Source of the DNA: Alteromonas_E sp965248545
Lineage (GTDB): Bacteria; Pseudomonadota; Gammaproteobacteria; Enterobacterales; Alteromonadaceae
Assembly: GCA_965248545.1 (NCBI GenBank)
Contig: OZ252110.1
Span: 3,410,001 to 3,474,000 of the forward strand
Direction: 5' to 3'
DNA: 64,000 nt
Each line of letters opens with the position of its first letter. Position 1 is the first letter of the stretch. Below the pieces are notes generated by a model. That model was not told where the DNA came from. It was given only the letters and a program-made list of their open reading frames with translations, and made no database searches. Shown piece by piece: positions 17,009 through 24,764 of this stretch. The position numbers and the translations under genes were made by a program.

Positions 17009-17707
17009 CTATTTCGCTAATACACGACGTTCGATGCGTTTTTCAAAATCACCTTGGATTACGCGGTTAACGTAAATACCCGGTGTGTGGATTTGTGATG
17101 GCTCTAACTCGCCTGGCTCAACGATTTCTTCCGCTTCAACCACTGTGATTTTGCCTGCAGTCGCAGCCATTGGGTTGAAGTTCTGGGCTGTATGTCGGTA
17201 AATGCAGTTACCGTAACGATCGGCCTTCCATGCGCGTACAATGGCGAAATCACCCGTGATGGCTTCTTCCAGAATGTACGGACGGCCATTGAATTCTTTA
17301 ACTTCTTTGCCTTCACCAACCGGGGTACCGTACCCAGTTGCCGTATAGAACGCTGGAATACCGGCACCGCCAGCACGCATTTTTTCTGCTAGCGTGCCTT
17401 GTGGCGTTAATTCAACTTCCAACTCACCGCTCAGCAATTGTTGTTCGAACAGCGCATTTTCACCTACGTATGAAGACACCATTTTTTTGATTTGCTTGTC
17501 TTCCAACAAAATACCGAGACCAAAATCGTCAACGCCACAGTTGTTTGACACGAAGGTTAATTGTTTTGTACCCATGTGTTTAATTTGGGCAATCAATCCT
17601 TCAGGGATCCCGCATAGGCCAAAGCCTCCGGCAATCACTGTCATTCCATCTGACAGCCCTTGCATTGCTTCTTCATAGCTCTGCACAACTTTATCAAATC
17701 CTGACAT
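17009..17707 (-). CDS. scoA: 3-oxoacid CoA-transferase subunit A
   Basis: Alpha subunit partner of scoB: 'VIAGGFGLCGIPEGLI' (CoA-transferase I signature), 'VSNNCGVDDFGLG', 'AGGAGIPAFYTATGYGT' and 'GRPYILEEAITGDFAIVRAW'. 232 residues. It is divergent from a LysR-family gene with a 21-base palindrome between them, the usual layout for a regulator that controls its neighbour. Confidence 0.94.
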   Translation of the reverse strand: MSGFDKVVQSYEEAMQGLSDGMTVIAGGFGLCGIPEGLIAQIKHMGTKQLTFVSNNCGVDDFGLGILLEDKQIKKMVSSYVGENALFEQQLLSGELEVELTPQGTLAEKMRAGGAGIPAFYTATGYGTPVGEGKEVKEFNGRPYILEEAITGDFAIVRAWKADRYGNCIYRHTAQNFNPMAATAGKITVVEAEEIVEPGELEPSQIHTPGIYVNRVIQGDFEKRIERRVLAK

Positions 17708-17786
17708 CAGTATTCTCTTTAGGTGGTTAAAGTACGCACAGTATTGAGTATGTTTAACTTGAAGTAAAATTGATTTAATGACTTAA

Positions 17787-17807
17787 TTGATAAAAATTAT
17801 TTATCAA
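17787..17807. promoter_or_regulatory. palindromic operator candidate between scoA and the LysR gene
   Basis: TTGATAAA (17787-17794), five bases, TTTATCAA (17800-17807): perfect 8-base arms containing a T-N11-A core, the classical LysR-type binding pattern. It is 12 bases before the regulator start and 80 before scoA. Confidence 0.65.
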
Positions 17808-17818
17808 AGTGATTGCCT

Positions 17819-18727
17819 ATGCTTACCATCAAAAATGTGACGGCGTTTATTCACCTTGCCGAGTCCAAAACATTTGCTGAAGCCGCTGACAAGCTACACA
17901 TTACCCAGCCGGCTTTATCGTCGAGTATCAAAAAGTTAGAAGAGCATTTGGGGGGCCGTTTGTTTTCCCGCAACACTCGGAATGTTAGCTTATCTATCGA
18001 AGGTAAAACCTTTTTACCAGAGGCCAAACGACTGCTGTCTGATTGGAATAATTCCATGGCCGATATGCAAAGCTTGTTTGCGGTGAAGCAGGGCAGTTTG
18101 AGTATTGCGGCTATGCCGTCGTTTGCTGAAGGTTCATTGCCGAGTTTGATCCGCACCTTTCACGATCAATACCCCAATATTCGGTTTCGCATCATGGATG
18201 TGGTCATGGAAGCTGTGATTGATTGTGTGCTCAGTGGTAGAGCCGAGCTAGGCTTCAGTTTTAAGCCAGAACGCAGCGAGGGCTTGGATTTTCAACCTTT
18301 GTTCGACGATGCGTTTGTAGCGGTGGTTGATCGTCAGCATCACTTTGCCGCACTGTCGCAGGTTGATTGGCAAGCCGTGCTAGCCGAACCTTTTGTCGCA
18401 ATGAATCGGGATTCCAGTGTACGTAATTGGTTGCACCAAACGGCGGACAAAATCGCGACACCGATCAACCTAATTGCTGAGGCAAATCAACTCAGCACCG
18501 TTGGTCAACTCGTGGCATCTGGCGTAGGGGTATCCGTGGTACCGAAATTGTGTCAGCCACAAATGTTAGCCAAAGGGCTTGTATGTGTGCCACTAGAGCA
18601 AGATCTGTTAGTCAAACCGGTCGGAATGCTAAAAGCCACGCGACGTAATTTGTCGGTGGCTGCTCAACAGTTTTGGGAGGTTGTGAAGTCTCAAAGCCCA
18701 GCAGGGGCCTCTACCACTTCTTCTTAG
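17819..18727 (+). CDS. LysR-family transcriptional regulator (likely of scoAB)
   Basis: About 302 residues. An N-terminal winged helix-turn-helix ('FAEAADKLHITQPALSSSIKKLE') is followed by a periplasmic-binding-like effector domain starting 'GSLSIAAMPSFAEGSLPSLI' and containing 'LSTVGQLVASGVGVSVVPKL'. A TTG at 17813 is also in frame. Transcribed away from scoAB, with the palindrome between; regulation of acetoacetate use is inferred from position. Its last 17 bases overlap the convergent gene at 18711. Confidence 0.88.
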   Translation: MLTIKNVTAFIHLAESKTFAEAADKLHITQPALSSSIKKLEEHLGGRLFSRNTRNVSLSIEGKTFLPEAKRLLSDWNNSMADMQSLFAVKQGSLSIAAMPSFAEGSLPSLIRTFHDQYPNIRFRIMDVVMEAVIDCVLSGRAELGFSFKPERSEGLDFQPLFDDAFVAVVDRQHHFAALSQVDWQAVLAEPFVAMNRDSSVRNWLHQTADKIATPINLIAEANQLSTVGQLVASGVGVSVVPKLCQPQMLAKGLVCVPLEQDLLVKPVGMLKATRRNLSVAAQQFWEVVKSQSPAGASTTSS

Positions 18728-19481
18728 GCGCAAACAACTCGTCGAGCTCGTCACGCTCTTGCGCTTTTTTCTTCTCTCTGTCTTTGGCGTTGACGTTTTT
18801 GAGGTTGTCTTGGATTTCTTTGAGCATCGCGGTTAGTTCACCGTGACGGCTTTGCATGTACTCATCAGGCTGGGTTTGTGCTTCCAGCGCATTAATCGCT
18901 TTTTCAAAATATTGGCGAGCCGAACCAAGCATGTTGGAACTCAACGCTGCCTTACCGCGACGTGCCAGTGTTTCAACGTTAACACGCAACTGCAAACGTT
19001 CAAGCGTGCGGTCTTCATGCATGTACATTTGGGTATCGACCTTACCCTTGCTGTGCTCTGAACGGAGCAATACGCGCAGCTTCTTAATCGCTTGGATCAT
19101 CTGGATGATCATTTTGTCGTTGTCGGGCAGGTTGAAGGCGTCTTGGTCGGGACTGGTCGCACTTAAATCGATCGCTTGGACGCGCGCCTCTGCATCCTTA
19201 ACTCGTTGACGAATCTCTGGCATCGACGGATTGAGCTCGAGCATGACTTTCAGGGCATTTTGCACGCGTTGATGTAACACCCACACGAGCTTGGGGGAGA
19301 GCGGGAACTGTGCAGCCGCCATCAATACGTTCTCAGTCTCATCGATGATGGACTTTTGCTTAGCAAGCTCGGTACGCTTTTCAGCTTCGATTTTTGCTTT
19401 GTGTTGTTGAAAAGCATTAATGACGATGGCGGCTACCACCAGTGTCACAATGAGTACAACAATGATTCCAAACGTTGACAT
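18711..19481 (-). CDS. membrane-anchored coiled-coil protein of unknown function
   Basis: 256 residues. One N-terminal membrane segment (about residues 4-24, 'IIVVLIVTLVVAAIVI') is followed by long charged helices, with 'ARRGKAALSSNMLGSARQYFEKAINALE' (two TPR-like helices) near 175-200 and a Lys/Glu-rich C-terminus ending 'LFAPKKKW'. Homologues I recall in marine gammaproteobacteria are sometimes mislabelled as topoisomerase. It follows the kinase gene after 58 bases and may share its transcript. Confidence 0.6.
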   Translation of the reverse strand: MSTFGIIVVLIVTLVVAAIVINAFQQHKAKIEAEKRTELAKQKSIIDETENVLMAAAQFPLSPKLVWVLHQRVQNALKVMLELNPSMPEIRQRVKDAEARVQAIDLSATSPDQDAFNLPDNDKMIIQMIQAIKKLRVLLRSEHSKGKVDTQMYMHEDRTLERLQLRVNVETLARRGKAALSSNMLGSARQYFEKAINALEAQTQPDEYMQSRHGELTAMLKEIQDNLKNVNAKDREKKKAQERDELDELFAPKKKW

Positions 19482-19539
19482 AATTTACTGCACTTCACTC
19501 GTTGTCGCGCTTAATCGCGCTGTTATTATTGCCACTAGT

Positions 19540-20223
19540 TTATGGCAATTTGAGTTGAAAAACACTCCCCCCAAATTTCCCGCCGTTACTCAAGCTTATA
19601 GCGCCTTTATTTCCGCGGTTTTGGTGGGCATTTGCGATCAGTCTGGCAAAAAATAATCCCAGTCCGGTGCGACCTTGGCTCAAACTGAATTCAGCCAAAT
19701 CCGATTGGCTTTGTTGCAGCATACTTTCTGGGTAGCCGGGACCGTCATCTTCGATGGTGATCACTAACTGGTTATCGACCACGTCAGCAGAAAGGTGAAT
19801 CTTCTGCTCACCGTAGCGCATACCATTAATTAATACATCGTTTAGCAACAAAAAAATCAGGTCTTTATCAAAAAACCAACTGGTGGATTCACTCAACTCG
19901 GTAGTCAGTTCAATAGCACGTTGCTCGATATAGGTTTTATTCGCGCCTTCGAGCTCTACAAACAGGTCATCGACAAAGTGTTCATCCACATTCAACGGTA
20001 AACCAGAGAGTTCTGCGCGATACAGCGATAACATTTGCACTAAGCCGGTATTCAGCCGCGCTGATTCATAGTGCACTTGCGATAAATATTCACGCGCTTG
20101 ATTGTTTTGCGGTTCAATACTGTCGTCTAAGGCTTCTAGGGTTTGGATCAGCAGGTTCAGCGAGTTTTTCATGTCGTGAACAGCGGCTGCAAGAACCGAA
20201 GAAAAGTCGATGGTACCGGACAT
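19540..20223 (-). CDS. soluble sensor histidine kinase
   Basis: A short kinase of about 227 residues without a membrane segment or sensory domain. The phospho-acceptor region is 'AAVHDMKNSLNLL' near residue 15 (H-box), the N-box is 'LNDVLINGMRYG', G1 'IEDDGPGYP' and G2 'GRTGLGLFFARLIA'. I chose the ATG at 20223 (AGAAGG eight bases upstream) over the longer frame at 20265. No response regulator is adjacent; the partner may be encoded elsewhere, such as the orphan receiver-TPR gene at 4235 (speculative). Confidence 0.8.
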   Translation of the reverse strand: MSGTIDFSSVLAAAVHDMKNSLNLLIQTLEALDDSIEPQNNQAREYLSQVHYESARLNTGLVQMLSLYRAELSGLPLNVDEHFVDDLFVELEGANKTYIEQRAIELTTELSESTSWFFDKDLIFLLLNDVLINGMRYGEQKIHLSADVVDNQLVITIEDDGPGYPESMLQQSQSDLAEFSLSQGRTGLGLFFARLIANAHQNRGNKGAISLSNGGKFGGSVFQLKLP

Positions 20224-20411
20224 TTTTGTGCCTTCTTGTCGTTTTCTTATTCTAGTATCTTTCATATTTTTGTGTTTTGCCTAATTTTTTTGCATATGAA
20301 TCGAGTTTTTAACTACAATAAATGGCAGTGGAGGCACAGTAAGACTCTAGGTTAACACTGTAACAAACCCGCCGTACTCACTTAAGCTCTTGATCTGATT
20401 GGACGAAATAA

Positions 20412-21386
20412 ATGAAGCTGCAGCAGTTACGCTACATCGTAGAAGTGCAAAACAATAACCTCAATGTCTCAGCCACAGCCGAAAGTCTGTTTACATCCCA
20501 GCCGGGGATCAGTAAGCAAGTACGAATGCTAGAAGACGAACTTGGGGTTCAAATTTTTGGTCGCAGTGGTAAGCACCTGACACACGTCACGGATGCGGGA
20601 CAAGATGTGATCACCATTGCACGTCAGATTTTGGCCAAAGTTGAGAGCATTAAGTCAGTAGCACGCGAACATACCCTGCCAGACCAAGGTAAGCTGAATA
20701 TCGCTACGACGCATACTCAGGCGCGATATGCATTGCCAGAAGTCATTCAAGGCTTTATGCATAAGTTTCCAAAAGTGTCATTGCATATGCACCAGGGCAC
20801 ACCGTCTCAGATCAGTGATTTAGCGGCTAAAGGCGAGGCTGACTTTGCCATAGCCACCGAAGCGCTGCACTTGTATAACGACCTGGTAATGCTGCCATGT
20901 TACCACTGGAATCGCAGTGTGATTGTGAACAAATCACACCCGTTAGCGAAGAAGGGCACGATCGACATTCACGATATTGCGAAATATCCATTGGTTACGT
21001 ACGTATTCGGATTTACCGGGCGCTCTGAACTGGACCAGGCCTTTGAGAAAGCGGGTTTAACGCCCAAAATCGTATTCACGGCGACCGACGCTGACGTGAT
21101 CAAAACATACGTGCGATTGGGTGTGGGTATTGGCGTTATTGCTTCTATGGCAGTTAATGAGGTGCAAGACGATGACTTAGTCAAAATCGACGCCAGTCAC
21201 TTGTTCCAATACAGCACAACTAAAATAGGCTTCCGCAAAGGCTCGTTCCTGCGCAGCTACATGTATGATTTTATCGAACGTTTCGCACCGCATTTAACCA
21301 AGACCATGGTTGAACAAGCGATGATGCAGAAGAACAACGACGAAGTAGAGCGGTTGTTTAAAGACATCACCTTGCCGGTGAAGTAA
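20412..21386 (+). CDS. cysB: CysB, LysR-type regulator of cysteine biosynthesis
   Basis: Activator of sulfate assimilation and cysteine genes, responding to N-acetylserine. The first residues, 'MKLQQLRYIVEVQNNNLNVS', and the HTH 'ESLFTSQPGISKQVRMLE' are close to E. coli CysB. The effector domain begins 'GKLNIATTHTQARYALP', the CysB/Cbl signature with the Thr residues that line the inducer site. 324 residues, exactly the family length. A target, cysK, lies 30 kb further on. Confidence 0.95.
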   Translation: MKLQQLRYIVEVQNNNLNVSATAESLFTSQPGISKQVRMLEDELGVQIFGRSGKHLTHVTDAGQDVITIARQILAKVESIKSVAREHTLPDQGKLNIATTHTQARYALPEVIQGFMHKFPKVSLHMHQGTPSQISDLAAKGEADFAIATEALHLYNDLVMLPCYHWNRSVIVNKSHPLAKKGTIDIHDIAKYPLVTYVFGFTGRSELDQAFEKAGLTPKIVFTATDADVIKTYVRLGVGIGVIASMAVNEVQDDDLVKIDASHLFQYSTTKIGFRKGSFLRSYMYDFIERFAPHLTKTMVEQAMMQKNNDEVERLFKDITLPVK

Positions 21387-21431
21387 TAGGGTAGCTTGCA
21401 CTACTCGTACAAAATGAATCATAGTAGTACG

Positions 21432-21448
21432 GTGCCTCAAGCAGGCAC
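21432..21448. terminator. hairpin downstream of cysB
   Basis: GTGCCT (21432-21437) and AGGCAC (21443-21448) flank a 5-base loop, with outer AGTA/TACT pairing. No T-run on the plus side. Terminator function is uncertain. Confidence 0.35.
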
Positions 21449-21566
21449 TTGCTACTAAAAAATGCGAGATTCACATCGGAATAGGGAAGTACCGACGTTG
21501 GCATGAATTGGTCCACGTGTTTCCGAGGCTCGCTAAACCAATAGGCTAATACTACAAGGATGTTTT

Positions 21567-21779
21567 ATGACGCTGACTACACTCTTCATTCTAGTTTTAC
21601 TGATCTTCGCTGCATTTATCCCTACAGTGATCGCGCTATTTATCGCCCATAAACAAAAGCGCTCCAAGTTCATAGCAAGTCTAATTACGTTCTTCGTCGG
21701 CTTATTAACGATAGCCGGCGGCTGGATTTATATCGGTATTATGTTTTTGCTGCCGCCAAAGCGAGCGGTTGATGAGTAG
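21567..21779 (+). CDS. small two-TM protein, superinfection-immunity-like
   Basis: 70 residues, two hydrophobic segments (about 4-25 and 36-60) with a basic loop 'HKQKRSKF' between. The layout 'FIPTVIALFIAHKQKR...GWIYIGIMFLLPP' resembles the family first seen as phage superinfection immunity proteins, but the resemblance is by pattern only. Start ATG with AAGGA upstream. It marks the left edge of the accessory region that continues to about 33.7 kb. Confidence 0.5.
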   Translation: MTLTTLFILVLLIFAAFIPTVIALFIAHKQKRSKFIASLITFFVGLLTIAGGWIYIGIMFLLPPKRAVDE

Positions 21780-21808
21780 TGGTGTGGGAAAACAACGTGG
21801 ACATTAAA

Positions 21809-22105
21809 ATGAATAAAGATGAATTTGCAGCACGGGCACTTTTTACTGAAATGCAGCGAGAAGAGAAGCTTTCAAATCAGTTTGACAAATTGAGACCCAC
21901 TTTACGAAAAGCGCTACTGAGAAATGCCAGCGTTATCGGAGCGTTTGCATTTTTAGTGTGGGTATTTCCTGAGTTGCCCGAAAAGCCCGTTTTATACGCA
22001 CTCTTGATGATGATATTTACGGTGAATGTTGAAATTCACAATGAAAGCAAGAAGATTCATGACCGAATCGATCTACTTCATCAGATGATTAAAAAAAATG
22101 GTTAG
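21809..22105 (+). CDS. small membrane protein of unknown function
   Basis: About 98 residues from the ATG, with in-frame GTGs at 21779 and 21782 that would overlap the preceding stop. A charged N-terminus ('MNKDEFAARALFTEMQREEK') and two close hydrophobic stretches (about 42-70) precede an amphipathic tail 'ESKKIHDRIDLLHQMIKK'. No family recognised. Confidence 0.5.
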   Translation: MNKDEFAARALFTEMQREEKLSNQFDKLRPTLRKALLRNASVIGAFAFLVWVFPELPEKPVLYALLMMIFTVNVEIHNESKKIHDRIDLLHQMIKKNG

Positions 22106-22158
22106 GAAGACTGTTTTAGTGTGTAAGTCCACTACCCATTGATACTTCGGAGGTACTT

Positions 22159-22704
22159 ATGGATCCTTTAAAGAAAGGCGAAAAAATTAAACTAAAAGGT
22201 TGGTGGTCTGGCAGGTTTTGGTACATCCCGATCAGTACAATTATAATGTTAGGTTTGTTTTTGGGGGTCCATCTAACATTTTTTTTATATTTTGATTCGT
22301 CACTTCATCAATCTGAGACATTATATGGTAATGCTGATGCCCGATTTTATTTACATCTATATGGAGCAGGTGTAATCGGCGGTTCTCTTTATGCAAGTTA
22401 TCTATTTGCAAGAGATGCAAATGAAAAAATCTATACAGGGGTGAAGTTACCTACAATTTTCGACTGTTTAGGCTACTTTATATACATAATAGGTAGCGGA
22501 ATTACAGGTTTGGTTTTTTACTTTTTAGTGGCTGGGGGAGTAATTATTGTAGCTACTAATGGTGAAAGTGTTAATGTAAAGCCGATTGTTGCGGGGCTCC
22601 TTGCCTTTACAGGCGGTTACTCTACAGATGGAGTTAAAAGATTTGTCAGATTCTGGTTTGGAAAAATCATATCAACTAATCAAAATGAATCACAAGGCAG
22701 CTAA
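22159..22704 (+). CDS. membrane protein, cassette-like gene
   Basis: 181 residues with four hydrophobic segments (about 22-45, 68-88, 105-135, 143-160). Start ATG is preceded by GGAGG at five bases. Codon and base composition are visibly more AT-rich than the surrounding core genes. Its TAA (22702-22704) lies inside the left end of the attC-like site that follows, as is usual for integron gene cassettes. No family recognised. Confidence 0.6.
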   Translation: MDPLKKGEKIKLKGWWSGRFWYIPISTIIMLGLFLGVHLTFFLYFDSSLHQSETLYGNADARFYLHLYGAGVIGGSLYASYLFARDANEKIYTGVKLPTIFDCLGYFIYIIGSGITGLVFYFLVAGGVIIVATNGESVNVKPIVAGLLAFTGGYSTDGVKRFVRFWFGKIISTNQNESQGS

Positions 22705-22828
22705 CACGGACCTAAAGCCAGTCGCTGGCGTGACTTCGGACATTTTGCTTTTACTATAACTTGCGTTTCAATACGTTCAATCATCGCAGATTTTAGCAAA
22801 TAAAAACAGTCGCTTAGGTCGACGTTAT
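22701..22828 (+). repeat. attC-like recombination site 1 (best of the set)
   Basis: Left end CTAACACGGACCTAAAG (22701-22717) and right end CTTAGGTCGACGTTAT (22813-22828) are complementary as TAAC-nnn-GACCTAA-(A)-G, with a single unpaired A on the left arm. That unpaired base, the TAAC/GTTA ends and the 128-base length are the marks of integron attC sites, and the arms resemble the Vibrio VCR ends. Confidence 0.75.
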
Positions 22829-22874
22829 ATGCCGCTAAAGAGTTACGTGTAAATTGCAAAAAAGGGATTTTGAA

Positions 22875-23060
22875 ATGAGTGTTTTCCAACTTCTTCTTGT
22901 AATTATTTGGTTGATTTCATTAGTCGCGATCATTCGTTCACCGAAGACTAGCGGTGTTGAAAAAGTAGCGTGGGTTTTCGTGACACTGATTTTGTCATGG
23001 GTAGGGTTTATTCTTTATTTAATTCTCGCCCCTCTGAGTGGCAAGAAGTCTGTAAGGTAG
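22875..23060 (+). CDS. small PLDc_N-like membrane protein
   Basis: About 61 residues from the ATG at 22875 (a TTG seven codons earlier is possible). Two hydrophobic segments separated by 'RSPKTSGVEKVAWVF' and ending 'LYLILAPLSGKK': the pattern of the PLDc_N/cardiolipin-synthase N-terminal two-helix module found as free-standing small proteins. It lies between attC-like sites 1 and 2. Confidence 0.6.
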   Translation: MSVFQLLLVIIWLISLVAIIRSPKTSGVEKVAWVFVTLILSWVGFILYLILAPLSGKKSVR

Positions 23061-23077
23061 TTATGTCATATAGCAAT

Positions 23078-23140
23078 TCAATAAACACACTCGCTGTGCT
23101 CGCAGGGGCGCCTACTTGCTGCGGCTTCGTCCGTTATCGG
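23078..23140 (+). repeat. attC-like recombination site 2 (shortened)
   Basis: Bases 23080-23129 match 23787-23836 at 41 of 50 positions by hand alignment, and both continue to CGTTATCGGGG. This copy lacks about 22 bases that precede the GTTA end in site 3, as if internally deleted. The centre holds GGCGCC. It borders the ccdAB unit on the left. Confidence 0.55.
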
Positions 23141-23144
23141 GGCT

Positions 23145-23462
23145 TTATATGCCGGTAATGGCAAAGTCTATCGCATCTATTAACAACGCCCTCGAACCCT
23201 CTAATGTGCCAACTGGGTTTTTAAGCAAACCTTCCGGTATAGAGGTAAGTTGCTGAGTCATAAATAAGTACGTATTGTTATCAAACTCTATTTCAGGCGT
23301 TAATCTCTTCATCAACATGGTGGGTTTAGTGTTCAAATTTGTTAATGGTACAACTAAACGAGTTGCCAATTGCTCGATTACTGTATTTTGTACGTCTACT
23401 AAATACGGATAAGCTTGTCTCGTATTCTTACTAGGGTTTTTGTATACATCAAATTGAGGCAT
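23145..23462 (-). CDS. ccdB: CcdB-family toxin
   Basis: 105 residues matching CcdB, the plasmid-type gyrase poison: 'FDVYKNPS' start, 'YLVDVQNTVIEQLATRLVVPL', 'YLFMTQQLTSIPEG' (in CcdB 'MMTTDMASVP') and the C-terminal 'AIDFAITGI', where F plasmid CcdB ends in 'WGI'. The Trp is replaced by Thr here, so gyrase binding may differ. The start overlaps the antitoxin stop by one base. Encoded against the direction of the surrounding cassette genes. Confidence 0.88.
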   Translation of the reverse strand: MPQFDVYKNPSKNTRQAYPYLVDVQNTVIEQLATRLVVPLTNLNTKPTMLMKRLTPEIEFDNNTYLFMTQQLTSIPEGLLKNPVGTLEGSRALLIDAIDFAITGI

Positions 23463-23707
23463 TAAAAATCCCTGTACTCATCACTTAAACTTCCATTCTC
23501 GGCTACAAACTCATTGTAGGCTTCTACCGCAGCCTTGTTTTCGCGTTTCCACTTTTCAGCTTCCACAGTTTTAAGTTTATTGCTTAATGCTTGCTCTAGA
23601 GTTGCGGACAAGTTAACTTTTAGGTTTCTAGCCTTTTCTAACAAATCACTGTTTAGGCTTAAATTTGTTGCCTTTTTAGGTGCGGCTAAATTGTAAAGGT
23701 CTGCCAT
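23462..23707 (-). CDS. ccdA: CcdA-family antitoxin
   Basis: About 81 residues from the ATG at 23707 ('MADLYNLAAPKKATNLSLN'); the frame stays open to 23776 but the extension falls into the attC-like site. The N-terminal part fits a ribbon-helix-helix DNA-binding antitoxin ('ATNLSLNSDLLEKARNL'), and the C-terminal 'WKRENKAAVEAYNEFVAENG...EYRDF' is the CcdA toxin-binding tail. It should neutralise CcdB and repress its own promoter. Confidence 0.87.
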   Translation of the reverse strand: MADLYNLAAPKKATNLSLNSDLLEKARNLKVNLSATLEQALSNKLKTVEAEKWKRENKAAVEAYNEFVAENGSLSDEYRDF

Positions 23708-23775
23708 TGCTAATCTCCAATTTACTTTCAACCCAGTATACGCATAGCAATGCGCATTTGGAAGCGTGGTTGGCA

Positions 23776-23868
23776 TGTAACAAACCGATCAACATACTCG
23801 CTCCGCTCACTGGGGCGCCTAATTACTGCGGCTTCGCCATTTTCGCAGCAAGTATTCGCCCGTTATCG
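23776..23868 (+). repeat. attC-like recombination site 3
   Basis: TAAC at 23778-23781 and GTTA at 23862-23865, with inner arms ATACTCGCTCCGC (23794-23806) and GCAGCAAGTAT (23846-23856) nearly complementary. It is homologous to site 2 on the other side of ccdAB. Confidence 0.6.
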
Positions 23869-23900
23869 GGGAGGTATGTGAACATAAACAAGGAGTGCAT

Positions 23901-24140
23901 ATGACAGAGCAAAATAAAGGTTTTAGTCGGTTTAATTTCATACTTGGTATTGCGTTTGTATCTGTAGGATTATTCCAGTTAGGGAAAATTATGGGTTCTG
24001 CCGCGTATTCTGATGCTTTTCGTTTTGAGCAGATTAGCCTGATGCAAATTGGTTTGATTTGTTCAGGAATATTTGGTTTTTACCTGTTTGTATCGAATCT
24101 AAAAAGATTAAATATGCCGCAGGGTTCACCTAACAAGTAA
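23901..24140 (+). CDS. small two-TM protein, cassette-like gene
   Basis: About 79 residues from the ATG (AAGGAG five bases upstream; in-frame GTG two codons earlier). Two hydrophobic segments at about 13-33 and 48-66, ending 'NMPQGSPNK'. The stop sits in the left end of attC-like site 4. No family recognised. Confidence 0.55.
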   Translation: MTEQNKGFSRFNFILGIAFVSVGLFQLGKIMGSAAYSDAFRFEQISLMQIGLICSGIFGFYLFVSNLKRLNMPQGSPNK

Positions 24141-24221
24141 CTATAGAGGGACAAATAAAGCGTAGTTTTTGTCACTGCGATCTATAAGTTGGACAAGCAT
24201 GCATTTGTCCCTCCGTTGGTC
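24128..24221 (+). repeat. attC-like recombination site 4
   Basis: ACCTAAC (24128-24134, an exact RYYYAAC) and CGTTGGT (24214-24220) bracket perfect 11-base arms GAGGGACAAAT (24146-24156) and ATTTGTCCCTC (24203-24213). Confidence 0.6.
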
Positions 24222-24240
24222 CTTTTATTGTATTTTCACT

Positions 24241-24645
24241 ATGAAGCCAGATTTTAGCAAATATTCACTCAATGAATTAAAAGAAAGCTTGAATAGTATT
24301 GATAGAGCTAGGTTTCCTGAGCGTGTAAAAGAATTAGAAAATTTAATACGTGCTAAGTCTTTGTTGCCAACGAGTCACAAAGAAATCCCCCAAAAGCCTG
24401 TTACAATTTTTCATAAACCATTGATCCTTTCTATCAACTTACTCAGTGTGTTTTTTATCTTGGGATTGGGAGTAGCAGCGAAGTATAACGAAATCGAAAT
24501 TAGAACCTTCTTTATATGTTTTTGTGCCGGTTGGTTTACGCTGTCTCTTATAAATTTGATGCAACCATGGGTAAAACCGATTCATAAAGCGATATATATC
24601 ATGGTGTCGGTATTTGTTCTCGGTATGCTTTTCAATGCAATGTAA
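24241..24645 (+). CDS. membrane protein with an N-terminal cytoplasmic helix domain
   Basis: 134 residues from the ATG at 24241; the open frame begins at 24169 inside the attC-like site. The opening 'YSLNELKESLNSIDRARFPE' followed by 'RVKELENLI' is a short motif common at the N-terminus of small bacterial membrane proteins. Three hydrophobic segments follow (about 62-80, 90-108, 116-134). The TAA stop lies at the left end of attC-like site 5. Function unknown. Confidence 0.6.
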   Translation: MKPDFSKYSLNELKESLNSIDRARFPERVKELENLIRAKSLLPTSHKEIPQKPVTIFHKPLILSINLLSVFFILGLGVAAKYNEIEIRTFFICFCAGWFTLSLINLMQPWVKPIHKAIYIMVSVFVLGMLFNAM

Positions 24646-24749
24646 CGGGGTACTTAACACCTGTTTTACTGCGTGTCACACAGGGACATTGACGTAGTGA
24701 CGCTTCGCGATTATCGCCGTACATTCGCACCCCAAGATTAGCGTTATGT
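24641..24749 (+). repeat. attC-like recombination site 5 (weak)
   Basis: TAAC at 24643-24646, coinciding with the stop of the gene before, and GCGTTATG at 24741-24748. Inside, GCGTGTCAC and GTGACGC pair with one unpaired G, and GGGGT/ACCCC pair out of register. Supported mainly by position. Confidence 0.35.
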
Positions 24750-24764
24750 TTCCAAGGTAGAAAA

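Noticed and set aside
21432..21566. Possible attC site after cysB
   Set aside because: The hairpin is a short terminator-like stem, and the GTTGGC further on has no proper partner.
22701..22889. 62-residue minus-strand frame
   Set aside because: It covers the attC-like site 1 and the start of the PLDc_N-like gene; more simply explained by the repeat.
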